DNA of 64,000 nt, from NCBI RefSeq assembly GCF_022810305.1, contig NZ_JALGQH010000004.1, positions 1 to 64,000 on the forward strand, in the 5' to 3' direction. The DNA is from Rhodococcus sp. ARC_M6. GTDB taxonomy: Bacteria > Actinomycetota > Actinomycetes > Mycobacteriales > Mycobacteriaceae. The notes under the pieces are model-generated. The model did not search any database. It saw only the letters and a list, made by a program, of their open reading frames with translations, and was not told where the DNA came from. Positions 41,016-49,407 of this stretch are shown here, in pieces (the stretch's first letter is position 1; each line of letters opens with the position of its first letter). The position numbers and the translations under genes are program-made.

Positions 41016-42365
41016 ATGACCGAACATTTGCGCGCAGTGGTGTCCACGCTCATGCCCCGGGCCCGAGAAGACCTGGCAACTCTGGTAGCTCTGCGATCCG
41101 TCGCCGATGCGAGGCAGTTCCCGCCGCAAGAATGCGCTGCGGCCGCGCAGTGGGTCCTGGAAGCTTTCCGAGAGCAAGGATTTGCCGACGTCGGATCGAT
41201 CGAGACCTCGGACGGTTCCGCTGCAGTCATGGGCTTTCGGCCCGGCCCGACCGGTGCCCCGACAGTTCTCCTGTACTGCCACTACGATGTTCAACCGCCC
41301 GGAGACGAAGAGCTTTGGGAATCGCCGCCTTTCACGCTGACCGAGCGGGCCGGGCGCTGGTACGGGCGAGGGGCAGCGGACTGCAAAGGCAATGTCGTGA
41401 TGCATCTGACTGCCCTTCGTACGCTCGCTGCGGCAGGCCTCGAACCAACTGTCGGTGTGAGAATCATCGCCGAAGGCTCGGAGGAGATGGGCACCGGCGG
41501 CCTCGAGGATTTGCTCCGGGATCGGCCGGAACTCTTTGCTGCAGACATGATATTGATCGGGGATACGGGAAACGCCGAGGTCGGGGCGCCGACAATCACG
41601 ACGTCCCTACGGGGCATGGCCAACGTCGTGGTGCACGTGTCGACGCTCGAGGGGGAGGTTCATTCCGGTGCGTACGGGGGCTCCGCGCCGGATGCAATTA
41701 CCGCGTTGGTGCAGATGCTCTCGACTCTCCACGACGAGAACGGCAACACCACCGTCGACGGATTGACGAATGATCAGCGCTGGGATGGCGTCGAGTATGC
41801 CGAGGGTCGGTTTCGGGCTGATGCCGGCGTGCTCGACGGTGTCGGCCTGAGCGGTTCGGGTTCGGTGGCCGAACAGGTGTGGGCTCGTCCAGCACTCACG
41901 ATTCTGGGGATCGATTGCCCGCCGGTAGTCGGTTCGGCCGCAGCGATCGCGCCCCGGGCGTCGGCGCGACTAAACCTGCGCGTCCCGCCCGGCACAGATC
42001 CCGTCGTCGCGCAGGACCTACTGATCGGACATCTGCTGGCTGCAGCGCCGTGGGATGTTCGTGTTTCGGTCGAACCCGAGTCGACGGGTATGCCGTTCAG
42101 TGCGTCGACGGGCGGTCCCGGATACAAGCAGCTCAGAACGGCGCTGAGCGAGGCGTACGGGGCCGAAGTCGGGTTTGCTGGACAGGGAGGGTCGATTCCC
42201 TTGTGCAACGCGCTCGCAGAGCAGTTCCCCGACGCCGAGATCGCGTTGATCGGCGTCGAGGAACCACAGTGCCGCATTCACGCCCCGAACGAGAGCGTCG
42301 ATCCTTCGGAGATCGAAAACCTCGCGCTGGCGGAAGCGCTATTTCTGAGTCGGTTCAGCAGTTAG
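41016..42365 (+). CDS. M20 family dipeptidase / metallopeptidase
   Basis: This 449-aa zinc hydrolase removes amino acids from small peptides or acyl-amino acids. Metal-site motifs are LLYCHYDVQPPGD, GRGAADCKGN, and EGSEEMGTGGL (catalytic Glu), with a dimerisation domain inserted at about 190-340 and a late His in CRIHAPNESV. The ATG at 41016 has GAGGGAG 5 bp before it and is better than ATG 40998. It matches Rv2522c by position. Its stop overlaps the bcp stop by 4 bp, tail to tail. Confidence 0.9.
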   Translation: MTEHLRAVVSTLMPRAREDLATLVALRSVADARQFPPQECAAAAQWVLEAFREQGFADVGSIETSDGSAAVMGFRPGPTGAPTVLLYCHYDVQPPGDEELWESPPFTLTERAGRWYGRGAADCKGNVVMHLTALRTLAAAGLEPTVGVRIIAEGSEEMGTGGLEDLLRDRPELFAADMILIGDTGNAEVGAPTITTSLRGMANVVVHVSTLEGEVHSGAYGGSAPDAITALVQMLSTLHDENGNTTVDGLTNDQRWDGVEYAEGRFRADAGVLDGVGLSGSGSVAEQVWARPALTILGIDCPPVVGSAAAIAPRASARLNLRVPPGTDPVVAQDLLIGHLLAAAPWDVRVSVEPESTGMPFSASTGGPGYKQLRTALSEAYGAEVGFAGQGGSIPLCNALAEQFPDAEIALIGVEEPQCRIHAPNESVDPSEIENLALAEALFLSRFSS

Positions 42366-42835
42366 ACCGAAAGGTCGCGTCGTAGCTTTGCGACGTGTCC
42401 GGTGGCGCGCACGTTGTACTGGGCCACCTCGATCTTGCCTTCTTCGTCGACGAGGAAGGTGGAACGGATGACGCCCTGGACGGTTTTGCCGTACATCTTC
42501 TTCTCGCCGAAGGCGCCCCACGCCAGAAGTGTCGACTTCTCCGGATCGGACAGAAGCGGGAAAGTCAGTTCCTCGTTGTCGCGGAACTTGGCGAGCTTCG
42601 CCGGCTTGTCGGGGGAGATGCCGATGACGTCGAGTCCGGCGCCGTTCAGCTCCGCGAGGCTGTCCCGGAAGTCACAGGCCTGCTTGGTGCAGCCGGGGGT
42701 GCTCGCGGCGGGGTAGAAGTACACGATGACCTTGCGGCCGCGATAGTCGCTCAGTGAAACTTCGTTGCCATCGGCGTCGGGAAGCGTGAAATCCGGCGCA
42801 ATGTCGCCGGCTGACAATCTACTGTTCTCGGTCAC
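42362..42835 (-). CDS. bcp: Thioredoxin-dependent thiol peroxidase (Bcp/PrxQ)
   Basis: Bcp reduces hydrogen peroxide and organic peroxides. In the 157-aa chain the peroxidatic Cys and a resolving Cys five residues later are in STPGCTKQACDFRD, the atypical 2-Cys PrxQ type. The GTG start at 42835 gives MTENSRLSAGDIAPDF. It corresponds to Rv2521 in the conserved acpS-M20-bcp order. Confidence 0.94.
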   Translation of the reverse strand: MTENSRLSAGDIAPDFTLPDADGNEVSLSDYRGRKVIVYFYPAASTPGCTKQACDFRDSLAELNGAGLDVIGISPDKPAKLAKFRDNEELTFPLLSDPEKSTLLAWGAFGEKKMYGKTVQGVIRSTFLVDEEGKIEVAQYNVRATGHVAKLRRDLSV

Positions 42836-42972
42836 GAGAATCGAGGTTAGTCGAGAAATTGCGCAGCAGGTGGGCGCGAAGGCATTCTGCTCCTCTACGG
42901 TAGAACCAAGCGTGGGCGCACGGCACCCACGGAGCAGTACACACAGACAAGATAAGACAAGTTGGAGGACAC

Positions 42973-43197
42973 GTGCCCAGGGACACCGAGAGCATCGAGC
43001 GCGAGATCGAGAAGGCGCGCAACCAGCTCGCGAGCACACTCGACGAACTGACGGTCCGTACCAACCCGAAGCGGCTGGTCGAGAACACCAAGTCCGCGGT
43101 GCTTGCCAAGCTCAACGAGCCGGCTGTGAAGTACGCACTGATCGCGGTGGGATCCTTCGTCGGACTCCTCGTGGTGCGCAAGATCGTTCGCCGATAA
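42973..43197 (+). CDS. DUF3618 small membrane-associated protein
   Basis: This 74-aa protein begins MPRDTESIEREIEKARNQLA, the DUF3618 signature, followed by an amphipathic helical stretch and one C-terminal membrane helix (KYALIAVGSFVGLLVVRK). The GTG start has TTGGAGGAC upstream. It matches Rv2520c in position. The function is unknown; related proteins are predicted to sit at the membrane with the N-terminus inside. Confidence 0.9.
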   Translation: MPRDTESIEREIEKARNQLASTLDELTVRTNPKRLVENTKSAVLAKLNEPAVKYALIAVGSFVGLLVVRKIVRR

Positions 43198-43212
43198 GCG
43201 GATCGGAACATG

Positions 43213-43249
43213 AAGAAGGCCCCCACCTCGATGAGGTGGGGGCCTTCTT
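43213..43249. terminator. Bidirectional terminator between DUF3618 gene and tRNA-Lys
   Basis: A 17-bp arm AAGAAGGCCCCCACCTC (43213-43229) pairs perfectly with 43233-43249 over the loop GAT. It serves the plus-strand DUF3618 gene and, in reverse, the minus-strand tRNA-Lys that ends 6 bp away. Confidence 0.9.
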
Positions 43250-43356
43250 GCAAGTGCGCCCACAGGGACTCGAACCCCGGACCCAGTGATTAAGAGTCAC
43301 TTGCTCTACCAACTGAGCTATAGGCGCTTGCTCTTGCGAGACAGAACATTAGCCGA
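43248..43356. repeat. 109-bp direct repeat with tRNA-Lys, copy 1
   Basis: Bases 43248-43356 match 44931-45039 at 108 of 109 positions (T at 43329, C at 45012). The repeat includes the whole tRNA-Lys and about 29 bp of its upstream flank. It brackets the amidase gene. Confidence 0.9.
43255..43327 (-). tRNA. tRNA-Lys(CUU), copy 1
   Basis: On the minus strand the acceptor GCGCCTA pairs with TGGGCGC. The anticodon stem AGTGA/TCACT encloses CTCTTAA (anticodon CTT), and the T loop contains GGTTCGAGTC. CCA is not encoded. It is identical to the copy at 44938-45010 and lies in a 109-bp direct repeat. Confidence 0.96.
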
Positions 43357-43420
43357 CAGGTTCAGAAGATTGCAAAACGCATGCTCGTAAAGGTGATCGC
43401 AGTTACATTTCGCGGACCGT

Positions 43421-44842
43421 TCAAGAGTGCGGCGGACGGGAATTCGGCCATCCGATCAGCCCTTCGAGTTGCTGTGCCAGTGCCAGAATCGTGAGTTCGC
43501 CGTTCGGTCGCGACACCAATTGGACGCTGAGGGGCAATCCGCTTTCGGAGAACCCGGCCGGCACCGCAGCGGCCGGATTTCCGCACACATTCCAGATCGA
43601 GCAATACGCCGCGATGGGCAACGACTTGCGGGCGGCAGAGACGAGTCCGGCACCTTCGAGCTGGCCGATCGCGCGGGGCAAGGCGGGAGTTGTCGGAGTC
43701 AGGACTACGTCGAAAGTGTCGAACACCTGATTGACGGTGTGCGCGATGCGTTCGCCGCGGCGGTACGCCGCCTTGCCGACACGCCCCGACGACGCGATCC
43801 GTCCGATCGCAGATAAGGCGCGGGTGCGTCGTTCGAGGAGATCGGGCCGATCGACGCGCAACGCCTCATCCCGCACTCCACCGAGTACCTGCGGAAGGAA
43901 TGATGCTGTCGCATCAGGGTATTCGGGGTCGAACTCCTCGACATGATGACCCAGAGCGCTCAGCATTTCTGCGACGGCGTGCACTCCGGCAACCACCTCT
44001 GGCGCTGGGCTGACGCCGCGGACGGGGCTGCGAGTAGACACGGCAATGCGCAGGGGACTGTGTGTCGACGACAAGGCTTCCGTGAAACTGATGGGGAGAG
44101 GCTCAGCGCGGTAGTCGTCGACGGCGGTCGTGCCGAGAATAGCGTCGTACATCAGCGCGCTGTCGTGAACCGAGCGAGTCAGCGGACCGAGAGTGCCGAG
44201 CCCGCGCCACAGGTTCCGGTTGGGAGCGGTGCTCACGCGACCGCGTTGCGGCTTCAGTCCGAACAGTCCGCAGAACGCGGCCGGCAACCGGATGGAACCG
44301 CCGCCGTCGCCGCCAATTGCTCCGGCCACCATGCCCGACGCCACTGCAGCTGCCGAACCGCCGCTCGATCCACCCGTCGAAACGCCGGTGTCCCAAGGGT
44401 TTCGGGTGTAGCCGTGGGCGGCGGTTTCGGTGAACGGCCAAATTCCGAACTCCGGCATCGTTGTTTTTCCGATAATCACGGCGCCGGCGTCGCGCAAGCG
44501 TCGCACTACTTCGGAGTCGGCAGTTGCGATTCGCGTGACTGCTGCGCCGCCGTAGGTAGTGGGTGTTCCGGCAACATCGTTCTCGTCTTTGATGGCGATC
44601 GGTACACCGTGGAGGGGGCCCAATTCTGTTCCGTCGGCCTGATGCTGATCGCGGCGCGTGGCTTCGTTCATCGCCTCGTCAGCAAGGATGCGGGTGAACG
44701 CGTTGAGGCTCGGGTTGAGTCGCTCGATCCGTCGGAGAGTATTTTCCGTCAACTCACGTGCGGAGAGTTGGCCGGAGCGAATCAGCTCGGCTTGGCCGAC
44801 AATGCCGGCAAACGCGAGTTCGGAATCAGGTAGATCAGACAT
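43421..44842 (-). CDS. Amidase (amidase signature family)
   Basis: This 473-aa enzyme hydrolyses a carboxylic amide bond. The Ser-cisSer-Lys triad is visible: Lys in VPIAIKDENDVAGT, cis-Ser in TGGSSGGSAAAVASG, and the nucleophilic Ser in GDGGGSIRLPAAFCG. ATG 44842 gives MSDLPDSELAFAG; the frame is open to 44995 across the upstream tRNA gene, which is not coding. The gene is alone between two identical tRNA-Lys genes, on the same strand as both. Its substrate is unknown; a general amidase or an aryl-acylamidase would be equally consistent. Confidence 0.92.
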   Translation of the reverse strand: MSDLPDSELAFAGIVGQAELIRSGQLSARELTENTLRRIERLNPSLNAFTRILADEAMNEATRRDQHQADGTELGPLHGVPIAIKDENDVAGTPTTYGGAAVTRIATADSEVVRRLRDAGAVIIGKTTMPEFGIWPFTETAAHGYTRNPWDTGVSTGGSSGGSAAAVASGMVAGAIGGDGGGSIRLPAAFCGLFGLKPQRGRVSTAPNRNLWRGLGTLGPLTRSVHDSALMYDAILGTTAVDDYRAEPLPISFTEALSSTHSPLRIAVSTRSPVRGVSPAPEVVAGVHAVAEMLSALGHHVEEFDPEYPDATASFLPQVLGGVRDEALRVDRPDLLERRTRALSAIGRIASSGRVGKAAYRRGERIAHTVNQVFDTFDVVLTPTTPALPRAIGQLEGAGLVSAARKSLPIAAYCSIWNVCGNPAAAVPAGFSESGLPLSVQLVSRPNGELTILALAQQLEGLIGWPNSRPPHS

Positions 44843-44892
44843 GTCGCTCCAGCCGGTCGGGTTCGCTGGGGAGTGTATTCGACCGGGGGAGA

Positions 44893-44932
44893 CAAAAAAG
44901 ATCCCCACCTTGTTTCCAAGGTGGGGATCTTT
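44893..44932 (-). terminator. Terminator of tRNA-Lys copy 2
   Basis: AAAGATCCCCACCTT (44897-44911) pairs perfectly with 44918-44932 over GTTTCC. On the minus strand the stem runs into CTTTTTTGTC. It separates the tRNA transcript from the amidase gene. Confidence 0.9.
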
Positions 44933-45039
44933 GCAAGTGCGCCCACAGGGACTCGAACCCCGGACCCAGTGATTAAGAGTCACTTGCTCTACCAACTGAG
45001 CTATAGGCGCTCGCTCTTGCGAGACAGAACATTAGCCGA
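44931..45039. repeat. 109-bp direct repeat with tRNA-Lys, copy 2
   Basis: This is the partner of 43248-43356, with one mismatch at 45012. The two copies are 1683 bp apart and have the same orientation. Confidence 0.9.
44938..45010 (-). tRNA. tRNA-Lys(CUU), copy 2
   Basis: This is identical in sequence to the tRNA-Lys at 43255-43327, with the same CTT anticodon and folded arms. A strong terminator lies 5 bp downstream. Confidence 0.96.
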
Positions 45040-45290
45040 AGCGTTCGTCCGGGGGCAAATCGCCAGGTGAGGGAGCCTGCTTGGGATCGATTCCGCAGGA
45101 GCCCACGCCTCTGCGACCGGGTCGAATTGTGTGATCTCGTCGGAATCGGTAACAAAACGTCCGGTTCGAAGCGATTGATACTCGAACGTTACTGTTGGGT
45201 GGGCATTTGATGACCGTTGGTAACGAAGTGCCTGGCATCATTGACTTGGCGCAAAATGCTGGTCGGAAACATGTGAAGCGGAGTCGAAGA

Positions 45291-46526
45291 ATGAGTCGTC
45301 AGTGGTGGGGTCTGTCCGAACGTGGTGGGGCGGGTCGGGTCTCGAAGGGTGCTGCGTTGATCGCAGCCTCGCTCGGTGCATTGGTCCTCGTGACCGCCTG
45401 CACCGCCGGCGGGACGGCGGTCGACGACCAAGGTGCTGCACCGATCGACTCCAATCCGTTGACCGAACTGATCAAGCCGAAAGTCACTTCCTCTGCCGCC
45501 GACGGCGCGATCGGATTCTCGCCCGGCGACCCGGTACGCATCGACGTTGCCGACGGCACCCTGTCCGAGGTTCGGATGGTCAACCCCAGCGGCGAGCGGG
45601 TGGCCGGCGCTATCGCCGCCGACGGTGCATCGTGGACGACTACCGAACCGCTCGGATACAACCGCAAGTACAAGATCGAAGCGCGCGCCTACGGATTGGG
45701 TGGAGCGAGCACCACGGTGTCGTCGTTCACCACCAGTGCTCCGGGCAATGTCACCAAGCCGTACGTGATGCCCGGCGAAGACTCCGTCGTCGGCATCGGC
45801 CAGCCCATCGCCGTGCAGTTCGACGAGAACATCCCGGACCGCAAGGCCGCCGAGGACGCAATCGCCGTCACCACGACGCCGGCCGTCGAAGGTGCTTTCT
45901 ACTGGGTCAACAACCGTGAGGTGCGGTGGCGTCCGGAGGACTACTGGGCCCCCGGCACCAAGGTCGACGTGAAGGTGAACGTCTACGGAAAAGATCTCGG
46001 CAAGGGTGTATTCGGTCAGGAAGACGCAACCACGTCCTTCACGATCGGCGATTCCGTCATTGCCATTGCCGACGACAACACCAAGCAAGTCACCTTCGAG
46101 GTGAACGGCAAGTCCGTCATGACGATGCCTACGTCCATGGGCAAGGACAGCACGCCCACCGACAACGGCGTTTACATCATCGGTGACCGTCTCGCAGACA
46201 TGGTGATGGACTCCTCGACCTACGGTGTCCCGGTCACCTCGTCCGAGGGCTACAAGACTCCGGTCCAGTGGGCCACACGGATGTCCTACAGCGGCATCTT
46301 CTTCCACTCGGCACCGTGGTCCGTCGGGCAGCAGGGTTACTCCAACACCAGTCACGGCTGCCTCAACCTGAGTCCGTCCAACGCGAAGTGGGTGTACGAC
46401 AACACCAAGCGCGGAGACATCGTCATCGTCAAGAACACTGTGGGCGGCACGCTCTCCGGAACCGACGGCTTGGGTGACTGGAACATCCCGTGGGCGACCT
46501 GGAAGGCCGGTAACGCAGACGTCTGA
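45291..46526 (+). CDS. ldtB: L,D-transpeptidase lipoprotein (LdtMt2 type)
   Basis: This enzyme makes 3-3 cross-links between meso-diaminopimelate residues of peptidoglycan on the outer face of the membrane. From ATG 45291 the product is 411 aa with a lipobox (LVTAC at about residue 38), two Ig-like domains (about 60-255) and a YkuD domain. The catalytic signature is IFFHSAPWS followed by [10 protein letters not shown], with the nucleophilic Cys intact. The start has CGGAG 8 bp upstream; ATG 45210 and GTG 45273 are in frame but give a worse signal. It matches Rv2518c (LdtB/LdtMt2) by position and architecture. Confidence 0.93.
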   Translation: MSRQWWGLSERGGAGRVSKGAALIAASLGALVLVTACTAGGTAVDDQGAAPIDSNPLTELIKPKVTSSAADGAIGFSPGDPVRIDVADGTLSEVRMVNPSGERVAGAIAADGASWTTTEPLGYNRKYKIEARAYGLGGASTTVSSFTTSAPGNVTKPYVMPGEDSVVGIGQPIAVQFDENIPDRKAAEDAIAVTTTPAVEGAFYWVNNREVRWRPEDYWAPGTKVDVKVNVYGKDLGKGVFGQEDATTSFTIGDSVIAIADDNTKQVTFEVNGKSVMTMPTSMGKDSTPTDNGVYIIGDRLADMVMDSSTYGVPVTSSEGYKTPVQWATRMSYSGIFFHSAPWSVGQQGYSNTSHGCLNLSPSNAKWVYDNTKRGDIVIVKNTVGGTLSGTDGLGDWNIPWATWKAGNADV

Positions 46527-46553
46527 GCGCGTCGTGAAGCCCTGAATGTGAAG

Positions 46554-46583
46554 AATGCCCCCGGCCGGTTGGCTGGGGGCATT
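46554..46583 (+). terminator. Terminator after L,D-transpeptidase gene
   Basis: AATGCCCCCGGCC (46554-46566) pairs with GGCTGGGGGCATT (46571-46583), with one G-U pair, over the loop GGTT, then TTCTG. It is 27 bp after the stop. Confidence 0.8.
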
Positions 46584-46634
46584 TCTGCGTTCTGGGGGAG
46601 TTGTGGCTGCTTTCGGCCGCTCCGCTTCCGGTCC

Positions 46635-46695
46635 CCATCGCGTGAACGTATCGCTACCCCTGTTGGGCGAGGGAAGCGATACGTTCACGCGATGG
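46635..46695. repeat. 21-bp perfect inverted repeat, GTGAACGTATC family
   Basis: Bases 46635-46655 and 46675-46695 are exact reverse complements (core GCGTGAACGTATCGCT) around a 19-nt spacer. The same word occurs at 207-283 after the rRNA operon. Here it lies between the L,D-transpeptidase terminator and the tRNA-His terminator. Confidence 0.85.
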
Positions 46696-46709
46696 AGTGA
46701 GGGGTTTCG

Positions 46710-46756
46710 AAACCAAAAGAACCCCCGGAAATGTCTTTCAACATTTCCGGGGGTTC
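46710..46756 (-). terminator. Terminator of tRNA-His
   Basis: GAACCCCCGGAAATGT (46719-46734) pairs perfectly with 46741-46756 over CTTTCA. On the minus strand the stem is followed by CTTTTGGTTT. Confidence 0.88.
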
Positions 46757-46762
46757 CCTTTG

Positions 46763-46836
46763 GGTGAGCGACGGGACTCGAACCCGCGACAGCCAGGATC
46801 ACAACCTGGTGCTCTACCAACTGAACTACGCCCACC
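46763..46836 (-). tRNA. tRNA-His(GUG)
   Basis: On the minus strand GTGGGCG pairs with CGCTCAC, preceded by the G at -1 typical of tRNA-His and followed by discriminator C. The anticodon stem CCAGG/CCTGG encloses TTGTGAT, giving anticodon GTG. CCA is not encoded. Confidence 0.95.
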
Positions 46837-46919
46837 ATTGCCTCCGCGACCGATTTGACCCGGCTGCTTTGACGAAAGAGATACTAGCGCGAAAGTTGGT
46901 CAGGAAGCCAATCGGCTGG

Positions 46920-47519
46920 TCAGGCGGGTCCTAAACCCTCGACGACGGCTGCGATCTCGGCGCTGGACGGTCCGGGCGCGGGGACAAAGGCAGTGCCGCG
47001 GTAGTACTTGAGTTCGCGAATGGATTCCTTGATGTCGGCCAGCGCGCGGTGCGCGAGACCCTTTTCGGGCTGGCCGAAGTAAATGCGGGGATACCAGCGA
47101 CGGGAGAGTTCCTTGATAGAACTGACATCGATCATCCGGTAGTGGAGGTAAGTGTCCAGGGCCGCCATGTCGCGGGAAATGAATCCGCGGTCGGTGGCGA
47201 TGGAATTACCGGCCAGGGGAGCGGTTCCGGCGACGGGAACGTGCTTGCGGATGTAGGCGAGCACCTCTTTCTCCGCCTCGGCGAGGGTGACCGTCGACTT
47301 GCGCACTTCTTCGGTCAATCCCGATTTGGCGTGCATTTTCTTCACGATGTCGGGCATCGAGGCCAAAGCGTCGTCGTCGGCGTGGATGACGATGTCGACG
47401 CCTTCGCCCAAGATGTTCAATTCGCTGTCGGTTACCAGAGCCGCAATCTCGATGAGTTTGTCCGACTCCAGCCGCAGCCCGGTCATTTCACAATCGATCC
47501 ATACCAATTTGTCCTGCAC
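46920..47519 (-). CDS. orn: Oligoribonuclease
   Basis: Orn degrades 2-5 nt RNA fragments, including linearised cyclic dinucleotides, to mononucleotides. The 199-aa DEDDh exonuclease has [31 protein letters not shown] and [11 protein letters not shown], so all acidic residues and the His are present. GTG 47519 gives MQDKLVWID, the same start as the M. tuberculosis protein; GTG 47528 is also possible. It is divergent from the HerA-like gene. Confidence 0.95.
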   Translation of the reverse strand: MQDKLVWIDCEMTGLRLESDKLIEIAALVTDSELNILGEGVDIVIHADDDALASMPDIVKKMHAKSGLTEEVRKSTVTLAEAEKEVLAYIRKHVPVAGTAPLAGNSIATDRGFISRDMAALDTYLHYRMIDVSSIKELSRRWYPRIYFGQPEKGLAHRALADIKESIRELKYYRGTAFVPAPGPSSAEIAAVVEGLGPA

Positions 47520-47574
47520 CAGGAACACAGTAGTGCGCGCGCTCGCGGGATAAGGTCGGCGGTGAAAATTTGAC

Positions 47575-47620
47575 GCGCAAAGATCTTCTTTCGTACTGCG
47601 CAAAGATCTTCTTTCCTACT
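47575..47620. repeat. 23-bp tandem repeat in the orn/HerA-like promoter region
   Basis: GCGCAAAGATCTTCTTTCGTACT-like units fill 47575-47597 and 47598-47620 with a single mismatch (G versus C near the end). Each unit holds the palindrome AAGATCTT. They lie in the 120-bp intergenic region between divergent genes. Confidence 0.8.
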
Positions 47621-47639
47621 GCACTGAGGAGGGGCCTGT

Positions 47640-49364
47640 ATGACCGTGGATCCGAAGGACAGCACGTTGACGCCGGCAGAGAAGGCGAAGGTGGCGAAGG
47701 CTGCCGCTGCCGAAGCTGCGCGTCTTGCCGCTGAGGCTGCCAAAGCTGCCGAGGAAGCCGAGCGGGAGGCTCTCGAGGCAGAAGGTGCAGTGCACCTGTC
47801 GGCTCCGTCGGGTGCTGCTGCCGAGATCGCTGCGGGCTACGCGTCGGACGGTCGGGCCTTGGAGCTCGGCTCGGTGGTGGTCGACGGTGTTGCTGATCCA
47901 GCCGCCCGAGTGCGCATTCCGTTGGCCACGATCAATCGTCACGGGCTGATTGCCGGCGCGACGGGTACCGGCAAGACGAAGACTTTGCAGGGAATCGCGG
48001 AGCAACTGTCGGCTGCAGGAGTGCCGGTGGTGATGGCGGATGTGAAGGGTGACCTCTCGGGCCTGTCGCGGGCGGGGGAGAGCAACGACAAGATTACCGC
48101 TCGTGCGGTCGAGACGGGCGACGACGCTTGGACGCCGGCCGGGATGCCCGTGGAATTTCTCTCGCTCGGTACGGGCGGCATCGGGATTCCGGTTCGAGCG
48201 ACCATCACGAGCTTCGGCCCGATTCTGCTCAGCAAGGTTCTGGGACTCAACGAGACCCAGGAGTCCACTCTCGGGCTGATCTTCCACTGGGCGGACACTC
48301 AGGGCCTCGCATTGCTGGACCTCAAGGACCTGCGCTCGGTCATCGCGCACCTCACCGGCGACGAGGGTAAGGCTGATCTCAAGGGAATCGGCGGAGTATC
48401 CACGGCAACAGCGGGCGTGATTCTGCGCGCGCTGGTCAACCTCGAGGCTGACGGCGGCGACACATTCTTCGGTGAGCCGGAACTGGAAACCGAAGATCTG
48501 CTGCGCGTCGTAGGCGGCGCTGGCGTGATCACGCTCTTCGAACTCGGCGCGCAGGCTGCCAGGCCGGCGATGTTCTCCACATTCCTGATGTGGGTGCTGG
48601 CCGATCTCTTCCAGACTTTGCCGGAGGAGGGCGACCTGGACAAGCCTAAGCTCGTTTTCATCTTCGACGAAGCGCACCTGCTTTTTGCCGACGCGTCGAA
48701 AGCCTTTCTGCAGCAGGTGGAACAGACCGTCAAGCTCATTCGATCCAAGGGCGTCGGTGTGTTCTTCTGCACCCAATTGCCTACTGACATCCCCAATTCG
48801 GTTCTGTCGCAACTGGGTGCGCGCGTACAGCATGCGTTGCGGGCGTTCACTCCCGATGACCAGAAGGCGCTCAACAAGACGGTGCGCACGTACCCGAAAA
48901 CGGAGCACTACGACCTCGAGAAGGCGCTCACCTCACTCGGAATCGGCGAGGCCATCGTGACTGTGCTTTCGGAGAAGGGTGCGCCGACGCCGGTGGCCTG
49001 GACCAAGATTCGTCCGCCGCGATCCTTGATGGACACCATCGGCAACGACGCCATCAAGGCCGCGGCCACCTCGAGTCCACTGAATCAGAAGTACGGTCAG
49101 ACAATCGATCGTGAATCGGCGTACGAAAAGCTGACGGCGAAGGTGGCCGGCGCTCCGACGGCAGATCCGTCGCTGGACCTGCCGCCGTTGCCGGATCTGT
49201 CGCAGCTTCCGCCACCCCCTCCGGTCGAGCCGGAGGGGCCCAACATCGCCGAGCAGATTCTCGGTAGCTCGGCGGTGAAGAGCTTCCTGCGATCGGCCGC
49301 ATCGGCTGCCGGGCGCGAGATTTCGCGGAGCATCTTCGGTACCGGAAGTCGACGTAAGCGCTGA
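47640..49364 (+). CDS. HerA-like ATPase (DUF853 family)
   Basis: This 574-aa protein has an Ala/Glu/Lys-rich coiled N-terminus (about 10-50) and an AAA-type HerA/VirB4-like motor. Walker A is GATGTGKTKT (about 108) and Walker B is LVFIFDEAHLLF (about 343). A Pro-rich segment (LPPPPPVEP) precedes a basic C-terminal tail. The DUF853 family is conserved in actinobacteria (Rv2510c), and its nucleic-acid substrate is not established. ATG 47640 follows GAGGAGGGG. No nuclease partner such as NurA is adjacent. Confidence 0.88.
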   Translation: MTVDPKDSTLTPAEKAKVAKAAAAEAARLAAEAAKAAEEAEREALEAEGAVHLSAPSGAAAEIAAGYASDGRALELGSVVVDGVADPAARVRIPLATINRHGLIAGATGTGKTKTLQGIAEQLSAAGVPVVMADVKGDLSGLSRAGESNDKITARAVETGDDAWTPAGMPVEFLSLGTGGIGIPVRATITSFGPILLSKVLGLNETQESTLGLIFHWADTQGLALLDLKDLRSVIAHLTGDEGKADLKGIGGVSTATAGVILRALVNLEADGGDTFFGEPELETEDLLRVVGGAGVITLFELGAQAARPAMFSTFLMWVLADLFQTLPEEGDLDKPKLVFIFDEAHLLFADASKAFLQQVEQTVKLIRSKGVGVFFCTQLPTDIPNSVLSQLGARVQHALRAFTPDDQKALNKTVRTYPKTEHYDLEKALTSLGIGEAIVTVLSEKGAPTPVAWTKIRPPRSLMDTIGNDAIKAAATSSPLNQKYGQTIDRESAYEKLTAKVAGAPTADPSLDLPPLPDLSQLPPPPPVEPEGPNIAEQILGSSAVKSFLRSAASAAGREISRSIFGTGSRRKR

Positions 49365-49370
49365 CGTCAA

Positions 49371-49407
49371 CTCGCTCGCGAGACTACATTCCGACCTCGC
49401 GAGCGAG
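49371..49407. terminator. Inverted repeat between convergent HerA-like and lysA-like genes
   Basis: CTCGCTCGCGAG (49371-49382) and CTCGCGAGCGAG (49396-49407) are exact reverse complements with a 13-nt spacer. The right arm lies in the last codons of the minus-strand gene. There is no T-run. Confidence 0.55.

Noticed and set aside
43356-44931. Amidase segment as an integrative mobile element
   Set aside because: There is direct tRNA repetition but no integrase, transposase or excisionase; duplication is equally likely, so it is kept only as a finding.
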